Source of the DNA: Streptomyces umbrinus
GTDB taxonomy: Bacteria; Actinomycetota; Actinomycetes; Streptomycetales; Streptomycetaceae
Assembly (NCBI RefSeq): GCF_030817415.1
Contig: NZ_JAUSZI010000002.1
Coordinates: 7,316,001-7,380,000, forward strand
Length of the DNA: 64,000 bases
Reading direction: 5' to 3'
How positions within the stretch are numbered: the first letter of the stretch is position 1; every line of letters starts with the position of its first letter. The notes under the pieces are model-generated. The model had not been told where the DNA came from. It did not search any database and saw nothing but the letters and a program-made list of their open reading frames with translations. Shown piece after piece: positions 1-9,237 of the stretch. A program made the position numbers and the translations under genes.

Positions 1-240
1 TACACCGACGGCCAGAAGGCCGTCGAGGGCGGCGGGGAGACCCTCGCAGCCCTCTTCGCCGACCTGGAGACCCGTCATGCGGGCATCCAGGCCCGCATCG
101 TGGACGGCGGCGAGCTGCGCCGCTTCGTGAACGTGTACCTGAACGACGAGGACGTGCGCTTCCTCGACGGCATCAACACCAAGCTGACCGACGGCGACAA
201 CGTCACGATCCTGCCGGCCGTGGCCGGCGGCATGGTCTGA
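1..240 (+). CDS. MoaD/ThiS-family sulfur carrier (CysO-like), 5' truncated by window
   Basis: The 79 visible C-terminal residues form a ubiquitin-like MoaD/ThiS fold: a segment around FVNVYLNDEDVRFLDG, then TKLTDGDNVTILPAVAGG. Carriers of this family are charged as a thiocarboxylate on the terminal Gly-Gly and donate sulfur. In mycobacteria CysO feeds CysM for cysteine synthesis, and cysM lies 23 bp downstream here. The protein does not end in GG but in GGMV, so two residues must be removed before activation. JAMM/Mec+-type proteases do this in related systems, and such a gene would be expected just upstream, outside the window. The start is outside the window. Confidence 0.85.
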   Translation, partial: YTDGQKAVEGGGETLAALFADLETRHAGIQARIVDGGELRRFVNVYLNDEDVRFLDGINTKLTDGDNVTILPAVAGGMV

Positions 241-257
241 CCGGCACAGGGCTCTGA

Positions 258-1214
<957 letters not shown>

Positions 1215-1239
1215 CCGGGTTTCTCGCCCCCGCCGCCCC

Positions 1240-1512
1240 TACCCGTCCCATCCTTCTGGGGCTCCGCCCCAGACCCCGTTGGGTGCGTCGCCGGGTGCGG
1301 GTTCGTTGTGGCTTGTCGCGCAGTTCCCCGCGCCCCTGGTAGGCGGGGCTGCGCCCCTGCTTTCAGCCTGTCCGGCGTTTGAGGGCGAGGCCGTTCCGGC
1401 TGATTTCCCGACCACCCGCGGTCAACCTGCCCACTTTCGCCGGCCCTCGAGGTCTTTCAGCCCCTCCGGCGTTTGAGGAGCGGGGGTTCGGGGGCAGCGC
1501 CCCCGAAAAGGG
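1240..1512. repeat. Cluster of three Streptomyces-type intergenic hairpin modules
   Basis: The 337-bp gap between cysM and the convergent toxin remnant holds no gene. It is built from short modules: a CTGGGGCTCCGCCCCAG hairpin near 1256-1272, a copy of the TTGTCGCGCAGTTCCCCGCG module near 1313-1332, and two copies of a TCCGGCGTTTGAGG module (about 1371-1384 and 1464-1478), the second followed by a GGGGGC/GCCCCC hairpin near 1490-1504. The second module recurs elsewhere in the window. Position between convergent 3' ends suggests a terminator or transcription-insulator role (inference). Confidence 0.75.
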
Positions 1513-1551
1513 ACGGGAATGGGCAGGGGCGGCGGGGGCGAGGAAAAGCCC

Positions 1552-2059
1552 CTAACGGGACAGGTTGCGGACCTGGTCCCAGATCACGGGGTCCACCGGG
1601 CCCACCCGGCGGCGGAAGTCCCGTACCGGCAGCCCGCGCAGCTCATCCGTTTCGAGGAAGCTGGCCCGCCCCCGGGCGTCCCCGACGGAGCCGGGCGGGA
1701 GCGGAATCACCCCGGCCCGCCGCTCGTCGTGGTTCTTGCTGGTGATCTTGGCGACGACAGCCGTGCGACCCCGCACGGTCAGAACCAGGCAGGGCCGGTC
1801 CTTCGCCCCGGGCCCGTCCTCGAACGGAACATTCGCCCACCAGATCTCGGCAGGCCGCGGACGAGAAGCACGAGAGGGCCGACGGATCCCACCCCGGACC
1901 CGCGGCCGGCCCGGTGGGCGACCGGTCGAACGGCCCTGCGAACGGCCCCGCCCGCCCGAAGACCCCCGCCGTCCCCCGCCGCCCCCACCCGTCCACCAGC
2001 GTCGCGACACCCGCCAACAGCACCACGGCCGCCAACGCGAGCCACCACGACGTATCCAT
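1552..2059 (-). pseudogene. PemK/MazF-family toxin-like gene with frameshift
   Basis: The natural start appears to be the ATG at 2059, giving MDTSWWLALAAVVLLAG, one N-terminal membrane segment. The PemK/MazF-like core (AEIWWANVPFEDGPGAKDRP, CLVLTVRGRTAVVAKITSK, then FLETDELRGLPVRDFRRRV) lies in a different frame and ends at the TAG at 1552. Both frames are open through the Gly/Arg-rich linker near 1965-1995, where the minus strand carries runs of five G. One extra base there would restore a single membrane-anchored protein of about 168 residues, a layout I recall from other streptomycetes. It may be a real mutation, a phase-variable tract or a sequencing error. No antitoxin gene is adjacent. 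Confidence 0.75.
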
Positions 2060-2246
2060 GGATATGACGGTACCGGCGTGACGGGGCCCACGCTTGGCCA
2101 CCCCGCTGGCCCCCGAACCGGTGACACCGCAGGTGAGTTCCCCCACAACAGCCCTCGACGGAGGAGCGACAGGACCTTTTGCGCCTTACGCTCGACGGAC
2201 CGCACGACCCCCGTCTTCACTCCCCGCCAGCGGAGGTTTCTGCTTT

Positions 2247-2999
2247 ATGAAGCTCACCGTCGTCGGCTGCTCGGGGTCGTTCCCGTCCGCGGAATCGGCC
2301 TGCTCGAGCTACCTCGTCGAGGCCGACGGCTTCCGGCTGCTTCTCGACATGGGCAACGGTGCCCTTGGCGAGCTGCAGCGCCACTGCGGTCTCTACGACC
2401 TTGACGCGATCTTCCTCAGCCATCTGCACGCCGACCACTGCATCGACATGTGCGCGTACTTCGTCGCGCGCTACTACCGCCATGACGGCGGCCGCTGCGA
2501 TCCGATCCCCGTCTACGGACCCGAGGGCACGGAACAGCGCCTGACCACCGCGTACGCGGACACCCCCTCCGCCTCCTCCATGAGCGAGGTCTTCGACTTC
2601 CACACGGTCAAGCCGGGCTCGTTCGAGATCGGCCCGTTCTCGGTGCACACCGAGAAGGTGAGCCACCCCGTGGAGGCGTACGGCATCCGTGTCGAGCACG
2701 GCGGCCGGTCGCTCACGTACTCCGGGGACACCGGCGTCTGCGACACGCTGGACGAACTCGCCCGGGACACCGACCTGTTCCTCTGCGAGGCCGCGTTCAC
2801 CCACGGCAAGGAGGACATCCCGGACCTCCACCTCAACGGCCGCGAGGCCGGCGAGACCGCGACCCGCGCCGCGGCCCGCCGCCTGGTCCTGACCCACATT
2901 CCGCCGTGGACGGACCCGCAGGCGAACCTCGCCGACGCCCGAGCGGCGTTCGGAGGACCGGTGGAACTCGCCACGCCGCGAGTCACGTACGAGATCTGA
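2247..2999 (+). CDS. MBL-fold metallohydrolase (RNase Z/AtsA-like)
   Basis: A 250-residue metallo-beta-lactamase-fold hydrolase. SHLHADH at about residues 57-63 is the HxHxDH metal motif, SGDTG near 157 supplies the bridging aspartate, and the final LTHIPPW supplies a further histidine. Family members cleave phosphodiester, ester or lactone bonds in the cytoplasm; the substrate here cannot be told from sequence. The ATG at 2247 was chosen because of GGAGG at 2232-2236 and the conserved MKLTVVGCSGSFP opening. Frame is open to 2094 but that part is proline-rich and lacks family features. Convergent with nagE2. Confidence 0.9.
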   Translation: MKLTVVGCSGSFPSAESACSSYLVEADGFRLLLDMGNGALGELQRHCGLYDLDAIFLSHLHADHCIDMCAYFVARYYRHDGGRCDPIPVYGPEGTEQRLTTAYADTPSASSMSEVFDFHTVKPGSFEIGPFSVHTEKVSHPVEAYGIRVEHGGRSLTYSGDTGVCDTLDELARDTDLFLCEAAFTHGKEDIPDLHLNGREAGETATRAAARRLVLTHIPPWTDPQANLADARAAFGGPVELATPRVTYEI

Positions 3000-3069
3000 C
3001 GTCGTCCGTACGAGAACTGACGCCGTCCGCACGCGGCACCGCGCAGTGCCTGGACAGGCTACGCAGCAC

Positions 3070-3103
3070 AAGGCCCCCGGAGCCGATCGGCTCCGGGGGC
3101 CTT
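3070..3103. terminator. Bidirectional intrinsic terminator (34-bp perfect palindrome)
   Basis: A 15-bp perfect GC-rich stem (3070-3084 with 3089-3103) with a GATC loop. The loop is itself palindromic, so both strands fold identically. It sits between the convergent MBL hydrolase and nagE2 genes. There is no T-tract, as is common in Streptomyces terminators. Confidence 0.85.
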
Positions 3104-3126
3104 CGTCATGCCTCAGACCTTGGTTC

Positions 3127-4377
3127 TCACGCCTTGGTGAGGTCCTCGACCTCCTCGTCGGGCTCGCGGCCCGGCGTCGCGAGGTTGAACCTGATGATCG
3201 CGAAGCGGAAGGTCACGTAGTAGATCGCCGCGAAGACCAGGCCGATCGGGATGATCATCCATGGCTTGGTGGCGAGGTTCCAGTTGAGGAAGTAGTCGAT
3301 GGCGCCCGCGGAGAAGCTGAAGCCGTGGTGGACGCCCAGCGCCCAGGTGACGGCCATCGAGATCGCGGTGAGGATCGCGTGGATCACGTACAGGACCGGC
3401 GCGATGAACATGAACGCGAACTCGATCGGCTCGGTGATACCCGTGACGAACGAGGTCAGCGCGAGGGAGACCATCATGCCGCCGACGGCCTTGCGGCGCT
3501 CGGGGCGGGCGCAGTGCGTGATCGCCAGGGCGGCGGCCGGGAGCGCGAACATCATGATGGGGAAAAAGCCTGTCATGAACTGACCGGCAGTCGGGTCGCC
3601 GTGGAAGAAGCGCGGCAGGTCACCGTGCCAGACGGCACCGGCGGAGTCCGTGTAGGTGCCGATCTCCTGCCAGGCGACGGTGTTCACGAACTGGTGCATG
3701 CCGACCGGCAGCAGCGCGCGGTTGATGGCGCCGAAGATGCCCGCGCCGACCGCGCCGAGGCCGGTCATCCACTCGCCGAAGTTGGTGATGACGTCGCCGA
3801 TGGGCTCCCAGACGAGGCCGAAGAAGACGCCGACGGCGGTGCCGATGAAGGCCATCAGGATCGGTACGAGACGGCGGCCGTTGAAGAAGCCGAGCCAGTC
3901 GGGGAGCTTGGTGCGGTGGAAGCGCTGCCAGGTGACCGCGGCTATCAGGCCCATCACGATGCCGCCGAGGACCTTGGGGTCGTTGTAGGTCGCGGCGACG
4001 TCCGCGCCCTTCTGGACCTTGGCCTCGCTGATCGGGAACGCGGTGAGGACGTTCTTGTAGACGAGGAACCCGACGAGCGCCGCGAGCGCGGTGGAGCCGT
4101 CGGACTTCTTGGCGAAGCCGATGGCGATGCCGACGCAGAACAGCAACGGCAGGTTGGCGAAGACCGCGTCGCCGGCGGTGGCGAACACGGACGCGACCTT
4201 GTTCCAGCCGAGCCCGTCCGCGCCGAACACATCGGGCTGGCCGAGACGGAGCAGGATGCCGGCGGCCGGCAGCACGGCAATGGGGAGTTGCAGGCTGCGG
4301 CCGACCTTCTGCAGGCCCTGGAGCAGGCCGGATCCCCACTTCTTCGCGGGGGCCGCCGGAGCTGTGGCGGTGGTCAT
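3127..4377 (-). CDS. nagE2: PTS EIIC permease, N-acetylglucosamine type (NagE2-like)
   Basis: A 416-residue membrane permease of the glucose/GlcNAc EIIC family, which imports sugar while it is phosphorylated by EIIB. Visible features are LPIAVLPAAGILLRLGQPD near the N-terminus, several hydrophobic spans, and the conserved FVTGITEPIEFAFMFIAP substrate-site loop near residue 300. The ATG at 4377 has an AGGAGG-type ribosome site just upstream; the open frame to 4455 runs into the operator region and is not used. EIIB and EIIA domains are absent: EIIB is nagF nearby. Two DasR-like sites lie 80-110 bp upstream. A paralogue (nagE1) follows at 4663. Confidence 0.92.
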   Translation of the reverse strand: MTTATAPAAPAKKWGSGLLQGLQKVGRSLQLPIAVLPAAGILLRLGQPDVFGADGLGWNKVASVFATAGDAVFANLPLLFCVGIAIGFAKKSDGSTALAALVGFLVYKNVLTAFPISEAKVQKGADVAATYNDPKVLGGIVMGLIAAVTWQRFHRTKLPDWLGFFNGRRLVPILMAFIGTAVGVFFGLVWEPIGDVITNFGEWMTGLGAVGAGIFGAINRALLPVGMHQFVNTVAWQEIGTYTDSAGAVWHGDLPRFFHGDPTAGQFMTGFFPIMMFALPAAALAITHCARPERRKAVGGMMVSLALTSFVTGITEPIEFAFMFIAPVLYVIHAILTAISMAVTWALGVHHGFSFSAGAIDYFLNWNLATKPWMIIPIGLVFAAIYYVTFRFAIIRFNLATPGREPDEEVEDLTKA

Positions 4378-4454
4378 GGTTCCTCCATGTGCAGGGTGCT
4401 GCCGGGGACGGGAAATGAACGGAAGTGAATTGCACGGGGGATGGACAGCATCCA

Positions 4455-4486
4455 CGTGGTCTACACCACTCAGTGGTGTAGACCTG
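4455..4486. promoter_or_regulatory. Two adjacent DasR-responsive element (dre)-like operators upstream of nagE2
   Basis: GTGGTCTACACCACT at 4456-4470 and AGTGGTGTAGACCTG at 4472-4486 each match the DasR consensus ACTGGTCTAGACCAGT and are separated by one base. The two sites together also form a larger inverted repeat. DasR is the GntR-type repressor of GlcNAc uptake that releases DNA on glucosamine-6-phosphate; repression of nagE2 is the expected effect. Confidence 0.88.
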
Positions 4487-4565
4487 TTGTAGCACGGTGA
4501 AGGTGAGATAAGGAACCCGCAGTTTTTGCGGCCGGGACATGCAGGATCAAGCGTCCAGAAACATG

Positions 4566-4614
4566 AAAAAGCGCCCCCTAAGGGGCGCGGGGAACTGCGC
4601 GAACGGCCACGACG
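4566..4614 (-). repeat. Intergenic hairpin repeat copy (GCGCAGTTCCCCGCGCCCC family)
   Basis: On the minus strand this reads CGTTCGCGCAGTTCCCCGCG followed by a GCGCCCCTTAGGGGGCGC hairpin, just downstream of the nagE1 stop. It is the same module seen at about 1313, 21960 and 61660, and probably serves as the nagE1 terminator. Confidence 0.75.
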
Positions 4615-4662
4615 GTCCGCAGGCTACGAACCGGCCTCTCGGGGCCCAGGAAAGCGGAGCGC

Positions 4663-5949
4663 CTACGCCTTCGTCACGTCCTCGACCTCGTCCTCCGGCT
4701 CCCGGCCGGGCGTCGGCAGGTTGAACTTCGTGATCGCGAACCGGAAGACCACGTAGTAGACGGCGGCGAAACACAGGCCGATCGGAATGATCGCCCAGGG
4801 TTTCGTGGCCAGATTCCAGTTGATGACGTAGTCGATCAGGCCCGCTGAGAAACTGAACCCGTCGTGCACACCCAGACCCCACGTCACCGCCATCGAGACG
4901 CCCGTGAGGATCGCGTGCACCGCGTACAGCGCGGGCGCGATGAACACGAAGGAGTACTCGATCGGTTCCGTGATGCCCGTGACGAACGACGTCAGGGCGA
5001 TCGACATCATCAGGCCGCCAATTTCCTTGCGGCGCTGGGGTTTTGCGCAGTGGGTCATCGCCAGGCACGCCGCCGGCAGCGCGAACATCATGATGGGGAA
5101 GAAGCCCGACGTGAACTGCCCGGCGTCCGGGTCGCCCGCCAGGAACATGTTGATGTCGCCGTGCACGACCGTGCCGTCCGGCTTGGTGTAACTGCCGAAC
5201 TGGAACCACATGGGCACGTTCAGGAACTGGTGCAGCCCGATCACCAGCAGCGCGCGGTTGGCGAGACCGAAGAGCCCAGCACCCCACGAACCCAGGCTCA
5301 CCAGCCAGTCGCTGAAGTCCTCAAGACCCCGGCCGACCGGCGGCCACACCCACAGACACAGCGCCGCGAACGCGATCGCCACGAACGCCATGATGATCGG
5401 CACGAGACGGCGGCCGTTGAAGAAGCCGAGCCAGTCCACCAGCTTGGTGCGGTGGTAGCGCTGCCAGAAGTAGGCCGCCATCAGCCCCATGATGATGCCT
5501 CCGAAGACACCCGGGTTCTGGTACGTGAACACCACCACCGAGCCGTCGTCCGCCTGACAGCCGGCCGCCACCACCTTCGCCTGCTCCGCACAGTCCTCGG
5601 GGAACTGCCGCAGCACGTTGTAGTAGACGAGGAACCCGGCCACCGCCGCGAGCGCCGTCGAACCGTCGGCCTTCTTCGCCATACCGATCGCCACACCGAC
5701 GCAGAACAGCAGCGGCAGACCGAGCGAGCCGTCCAGCAGGGCGCCGCCCGCGCCCGCCATCACCTTGGAGACATCCGTCCAGCCGAGACCGTCGGCACCG
5801 AACACATCCGGCTGGCCCAGGCGGTTGAGAATGCCGGCGGCCGGCAGTACGGCGATGGGCAGTTGGAGGCTGCGGCCCATCTTCTGCAGGCCCTGGAACA
5901 GGTTGCTCCAGCGGGCGCGCGCGGGCGCGGCGGCGCTGTCGGCACTCAT
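4663..5949 (-). CDS. nagE1: PTS EIIC permease, N-acetylglucosamine type (NagE1-like)
   Basis: A 428-residue EIIC paralogue of NagE2 with the same opening (LFQGLQKMGRSLQLPIAVLP) and the same GITEPIEYSFVFIAPALY loop near residue 325. It carries an extra loop around residues 128-155 containing two cysteines (DCAEQAKVVAAGCQADD) that NagE2 lacks. The ATG at 5949 has a GAGGA ribosome site. It is divergent from nagF, with one near-perfect DasR-like site between them. Which of the two paralogues carries most GlcNAc flux cannot be decided from sequence; in Streptomyces coelicolor NagE2 is the known major permease. Confidence 0.9.
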   Translation of the reverse strand: MSADSAAAPARARWSNLFQGLQKMGRSLQLPIAVLPAAGILNRLGQPDVFGADGLGWTDVSKVMAGAGGALLDGSLGLPLLFCVGVAIGMAKKADGSTALAAVAGFLVYYNVLRQFPEDCAEQAKVVAAGCQADDGSVVVFTYQNPGVFGGIIMGLMAAYFWQRYHRTKLVDWLGFFNGRRLVPIIMAFVAIAFAALCLWVWPPVGRGLEDFSDWLVSLGSWGAGLFGLANRALLVIGLHQFLNVPMWFQFGSYTKPDGTVVHGDINMFLAGDPDAGQFTSGFFPIMMFALPAACLAMTHCAKPQRRKEIGGLMMSIALTSFVTGITEPIEYSFVFIAPALYAVHAILTGVSMAVTWGLGVHDGFSFSAGLIDYVINWNLATKPWAIIPIGLCFAAVYYVVFRFAITKFNLPTPGREPEDEVEDVTKA

Positions 5950-6044
5950 CGGCGGTCCTCCTGCATCCTCCCGCGCCCCTCCACCGGCCTCCCGCCGCCC
6001 TCCCGGACCTCCTGGAACGGGGCCGGGTTTGGCGGCCGTTGAAA

Positions 6045-6060
6045 ACTGGTGTAGACCAGT
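6045..6060. promoter_or_regulatory. DasR-like operator between nagE1 and nagF
   Basis: ACTGGTGTAGACCAGT is a 16-bp dyad differing from the DasR consensus ACTGGTCTAGACCAGT only at the centre. It lies 96 bp upstream of nagE1 and 118 bp upstream of nagF, so it can control both divergent promoters. Confidence 0.92.
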
Positions 6061-6177
6061 CGGCGAACGGTTGCGCTGTCGTGTTCGCCATCATTCGGGA
6101 CGGGTGACGTGACCGCTCGCGAAGATGGGCCAACTGTGGGTTACTGCGACAAAGCGGTTCGGATCAGGGAGTAGGAC

Positions 6178-6411
6178 ATGGCCAGCAAGGCTGAGAAGAT
6201 CGTCGCCGGGCTCGGCGGCATCGAGAACATCGAAGAGGTCGAGGGCTGCATCACCCGGCTGCGCACCGAGGTCATCGACCCGAGCAAGGTCGACGAGGCC
6301 GCCCTGAAGGCCGCGGGCGCCCACGGCGTCGTCAAGATGGGCAACGCCATCCAGGTCGTCATCGGCACCGACGCGGACCCGATCGCCGCGGACATCGAAG
6401 ACATGATGTGA
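6178..6411 (+). CDS. nagF: PTS EIIB component for GlcNAc
   Basis: A 77-residue soluble phosphocarrier. C24 in EGCITRLR is the phosphorylated cysteine of glucose-family EIIB domains; it receives phosphate from EIIA and passes it to the sugar bound by NagE1/NagE2. The ATG follows a GGGAGTAG ribosome site. Full length for a stand-alone EIIB. No EIIA (crr) is in the window, as expected because crr is at another locus in Streptomyces. Confidence 0.93.
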   Translation: MASKAEKIVAGLGGIENIEEVEGCITRLRTEVIDPSKVDEAALKAAGAHGVVKMGNAIQVVIGTDADPIAADIEDMM

Positions 6412-6458
6412 ACCCCCGGACTCCGGGCCCCTGGCCCGGGGACCTGAGGACTCACTCC

Positions 6459-6494
6459 TGAGGGGCCGCTTCCGTTACCCGGGGCGGCCCCTCA
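6459..6494 (+). terminator. Terminator hairpin after nagF
   Basis: An 11-bp perfect stem (TGAGGGGCCGC at 6459-6469 with its complement at 6484-6494) about 50 bp after the nagF stop and just before the rph leader. A second GC-rich hairpin (GGGCCCCTGGCCCGGG) lies at about 6425-6440. Confidence 0.75.
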
Positions 6495-6519
6495 CCCGTA
6501 TACGACTAGGCTCGACGCC

Positions 6520-7257
<738 letters not shown>

Positions 7258-7426
7258 AGGACACACCAAGACGGCCTCCTGCCACGGGCAACCACGGCAC
7301 CGGCCGTCGCGTCCCTACGAGTACGGGCGTACGGCACACCGCGGTACGCCCGGCCAGCACCACACGGGGGCCTTGTGGCCTACGCAACGGGGCCCTCGGG
7401 CCTGATCCAACGGGAGGACCGTTTCC

Positions 7427-7831
7427 ATGGCCGCGAGTCGCCGCCGAGCACGCCGTACCACTGCCATCGCCGCCGCCGTGGCAGCCGTCGCGCTGACGGC
7501 CGGGCTGACCACCGGCTGCGACGCCGTCAACAAGGCCCTGGACTGCGTCCAGACCGCCGACACCATCGCCGACAGCGTCACCGACCTCCAGCAGGCCGTG
7601 GAGAACGCCGCGAACGACCCGACACAGGCCGACGAGGCACTCGACTCCATCGACAAGAACCTCGACACCATCGGTGACAAGACCGACGACACCGACATCA
7701 ACAAGGCCGTGGACGACCTCCAGAAGGCGGTCACCAACGTCCGCGACTCCATCAAGAACGGCGACGAGACCCCGGACATCAGCCCCGTCACGGACGCGGC
7801 CGGCGAACTCACCAAGGTCTGCACGCCGTAG
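7427..7831 (+). CDS. Small secreted lipoprotein, helical
   Basis: A 134-residue protein with an Arg-rich n-region, a hydrophobic stretch (residues 12-27) and a lipobox LTTGC with Cys31, so it should be lipidated and anchored outside the membrane. The mature part is acidic and predicted helical, with repeated DLQQAVENAANDP/DDLQKAVTNVRD-type heptads and one further cysteine pair candidate (C38 with C132). No known enzyme motif. The ATG at 7427 has an upstream GGGAGG. It sits between rph and rdgB; its function is unknown. Confidence 0.8.
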   Translation: MAASRRRARRTTAIAAAVAAVALTAGLTTGCDAVNKALDCVQTADTIADSVTDLQQAVENAANDPTQADEALDSIDKNLDTIGDKTDDTDINKAVDDLQKAVTNVRDSIKNGDETPDISPVTDAAGELTKVCTP

Positions 7832-7984
7832 CGGCAACGGCCGTCCCGCCGCGGGTGAACGGCCGTTCCGCCGCGGGTGGGCGACCGGCCCCACCGCGGG
7901 TGGCAGACGATCAGATCACGGGCACCGGCCGGCGATCACCGGCATCGCACGAGCGGCACCGCCCGCCTGGCTAGGGTGAGCACC

Positions 7985-8587
7985 ATGACCCGCCTGATCC
8001 TCGCCACCCGCAACCCCGGAAAGATCACCGAGCTGAGGGCGATCCTCGCCGCCGCAGGTCTCCACCACGACCTCGTCGGCGCGGACGCCTACCCGGAGAT
8101 CCCCGACGTCAAGGAAACCGGCGTCACCTTCGCCGAGAACGCCCTCCTCAAGGCACACGCCCTCGCCCAGGCCACCGGCCTGCCGGCCGTCGCCGACGAC
8201 TCGGGCCTCTGCGTCGACGTCCTCGGCGGCGCCCCCGGAATCTTCTCCGCCCGCTGGTCCGGCACCCACGGCGACGACCTGGCCAACCTCAGGCTCCTCC
8301 TCGCCCAACTCGGCGACATCCCCGACGAACACCGCGCCGCCCACTTCGCCTGCGCCGCCGCACTCGCCCTCCCCGACGGAACGGAACGCGTGGTCGAGGG
8401 CCGCCTCCTCGGCACCCTGCGCCACGAGCCCACCGGCTCCCACGGCTTCGGCTACGACCCGATCCTCCAGCCCGAGGGCGACACCCGCACCTGCGCGGAA
8501 CTCACCCCCGACGAGAAGAACGCGATCAGCCACCGGGGCAAGGCGTTCCGCGGACTCGTACCGGTCGTGCGGGAGTTGCTGGGGTGA
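7985..8587 (+). CDS. rdgB: Non-canonical purine NTP pyrophosphatase (RdgB/HAM1)
   Basis: A 200-residue house-cleaning enzyme that hydrolyses (d)ITP and XTP to the monophosphate, keeping deaminated purines out of nucleic acids. The SxNxxK-like opening is ATRNPGKITEL; PAVADDSGLCVDVLGGAPGI near residue 62 and SHGFGYDPIL near 155 are family signatures. The ATG at 7985 is preceded by a GGTGAG site. It is the last gene before a region of remnants and a tRNA. Confidence 0.95.
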   Translation: MTRLILATRNPGKITELRAILAAAGLHHDLVGADAYPEIPDVKETGVTFAENALLKAHALAQATGLPAVADDSGLCVDVLGGAPGIFSARWSGTHGDDLANLRLLLAQLGDIPDEHRAAHFACAAALALPDGTERVVEGRLLGTLRHEPTGSHGFGYDPILQPEGDTRTCAELTPDEKNAISHRGKAFRGLVPVVRELLG

Positions 8588-8599
8588 CGGCTCGGGACC

Positions 8600-8840
8600 T
8601 CGGCTACCCCACCCCGCGTACGGGCGCAGCGACACCCGCGCGTCCAGGTCGATGCCGTTCACGCCCGCCGGTGACGGCAACCGCAGCACCTTGTCGAGCA
8701 CGGGTCCCAGCCGGCTGCAGCCCGAAGTGCCCGGCGCCGTAAAGCGGTTGTCGGCCACCCCGAAGGTGACGACCAGCGGATCCGGCGAGACGGCCCTCGA
8801 CGGATCCGTCTCCTTGAGCACCAGATGGACCGGGGGCCGC
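8600..8840 (-). pseudogene. Possible 3' remnant of an exported-protein gene
   Basis: Reading leftward from 8840, one frame gives a protein-like stretch (LKETDPSRAVSPDPLVVTFG, then FTAPGTSGCSRLGPVLDKVL, then a Pro/Gly/Val-rich tail). It lacks a start and signal peptide, and its frame runs on antisense into rdgB without a stop soon after. The composition resembles C-termini of secreted Streptomyces proteins, but I cannot name a family. Low confidence that it was ever a gene. Confidence 0.3.
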
Positions 8841-8844
8841 GTCG

Positions 8845-9042
8845 GTGCCTATGGAACAACCACGCGGGACCCCCGGCTGGATGCGCGGCTCCCGCAGCCT
8901 CAGCCACCTCACCCAGGAAGAGGTGACCGCCTTCCAAGACGCCTACCTCGACCTCCTGACCCGCTTCGCCCGAGGTCCGGAGGGCGCCCCGCCTGACGCC
9001 AAGCCGGTACTGCTGCGGTGGTTCGCGCTGCCGGCCGAGTGA
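8845..9042 (+). pseudogene. C-terminal fragment of an ArsR/winged-helix regulator
   Basis: The 60-odd residues WMRGSRSLSHLTQEEVTAFQ, then DAYLDLLTRFARGPEGAPPD and a final LLRWFALPAE, look like the dimerisation tail of streptomycete ArsR-type regulators. No DNA-binding helix-turn-helix is present and no upstream frame supplies one, so this is a truncated relic. It lies immediately before the tRNA gene, in the same scrap zone as the preceding remnant. Confidence 0.45.
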
Positions 9043-9107
9043 GGCTTCCTGCTTCGCGCTCGCGCGGCGAAGGCCCTGCTCGCGGGGTGCGAGCTGGGCC
9101 TTCAGGC

Positions 9108-9185
9108 TGGTGGGCCCGGTGGGACTCGAACCCACGACATACCGGACCTAAACCGGCATCCTCTAGCCAGCTGGGATACGGGCCC
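9108..9185 (-). tRNA. tRNA with anticodon UAG (leucine CUA codon), class I shape
   Basis: On the minus strand the sequence folds into a cloverleaf: acceptor GGGCCCG/CGGGCCC, a 3-bp D stem TCC/GGA with GG in the loop, anticodon stem GCCGG/CCGGT with loop TTTAGGT (anticodon UAG), a 5-nt variable loop ATGTC, T arm GTGGG-TTCGAGT-CCCAC, discriminator A, and an encoded CCA (9108-9110). UAG reads CUA leucine codons, yet leucine tRNAs normally have a long variable arm, which is absent here. The tRNA itself is certain; its amino-acid identity is less so. Confidence 0.9.
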
Positions 9186-9237
9186 CCGCGGCGCTGCCTA
9201 CTTTACTGGCCACCGCGGACCGCTGGCGGCCGAGGTG

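Noticed and set aside
3046..6042. Plus-strand open frames opposite nagE2 and nagE1
   Set aside because: Shadows of the two permease genes; His/Arg/Asp-rich and without motifs.
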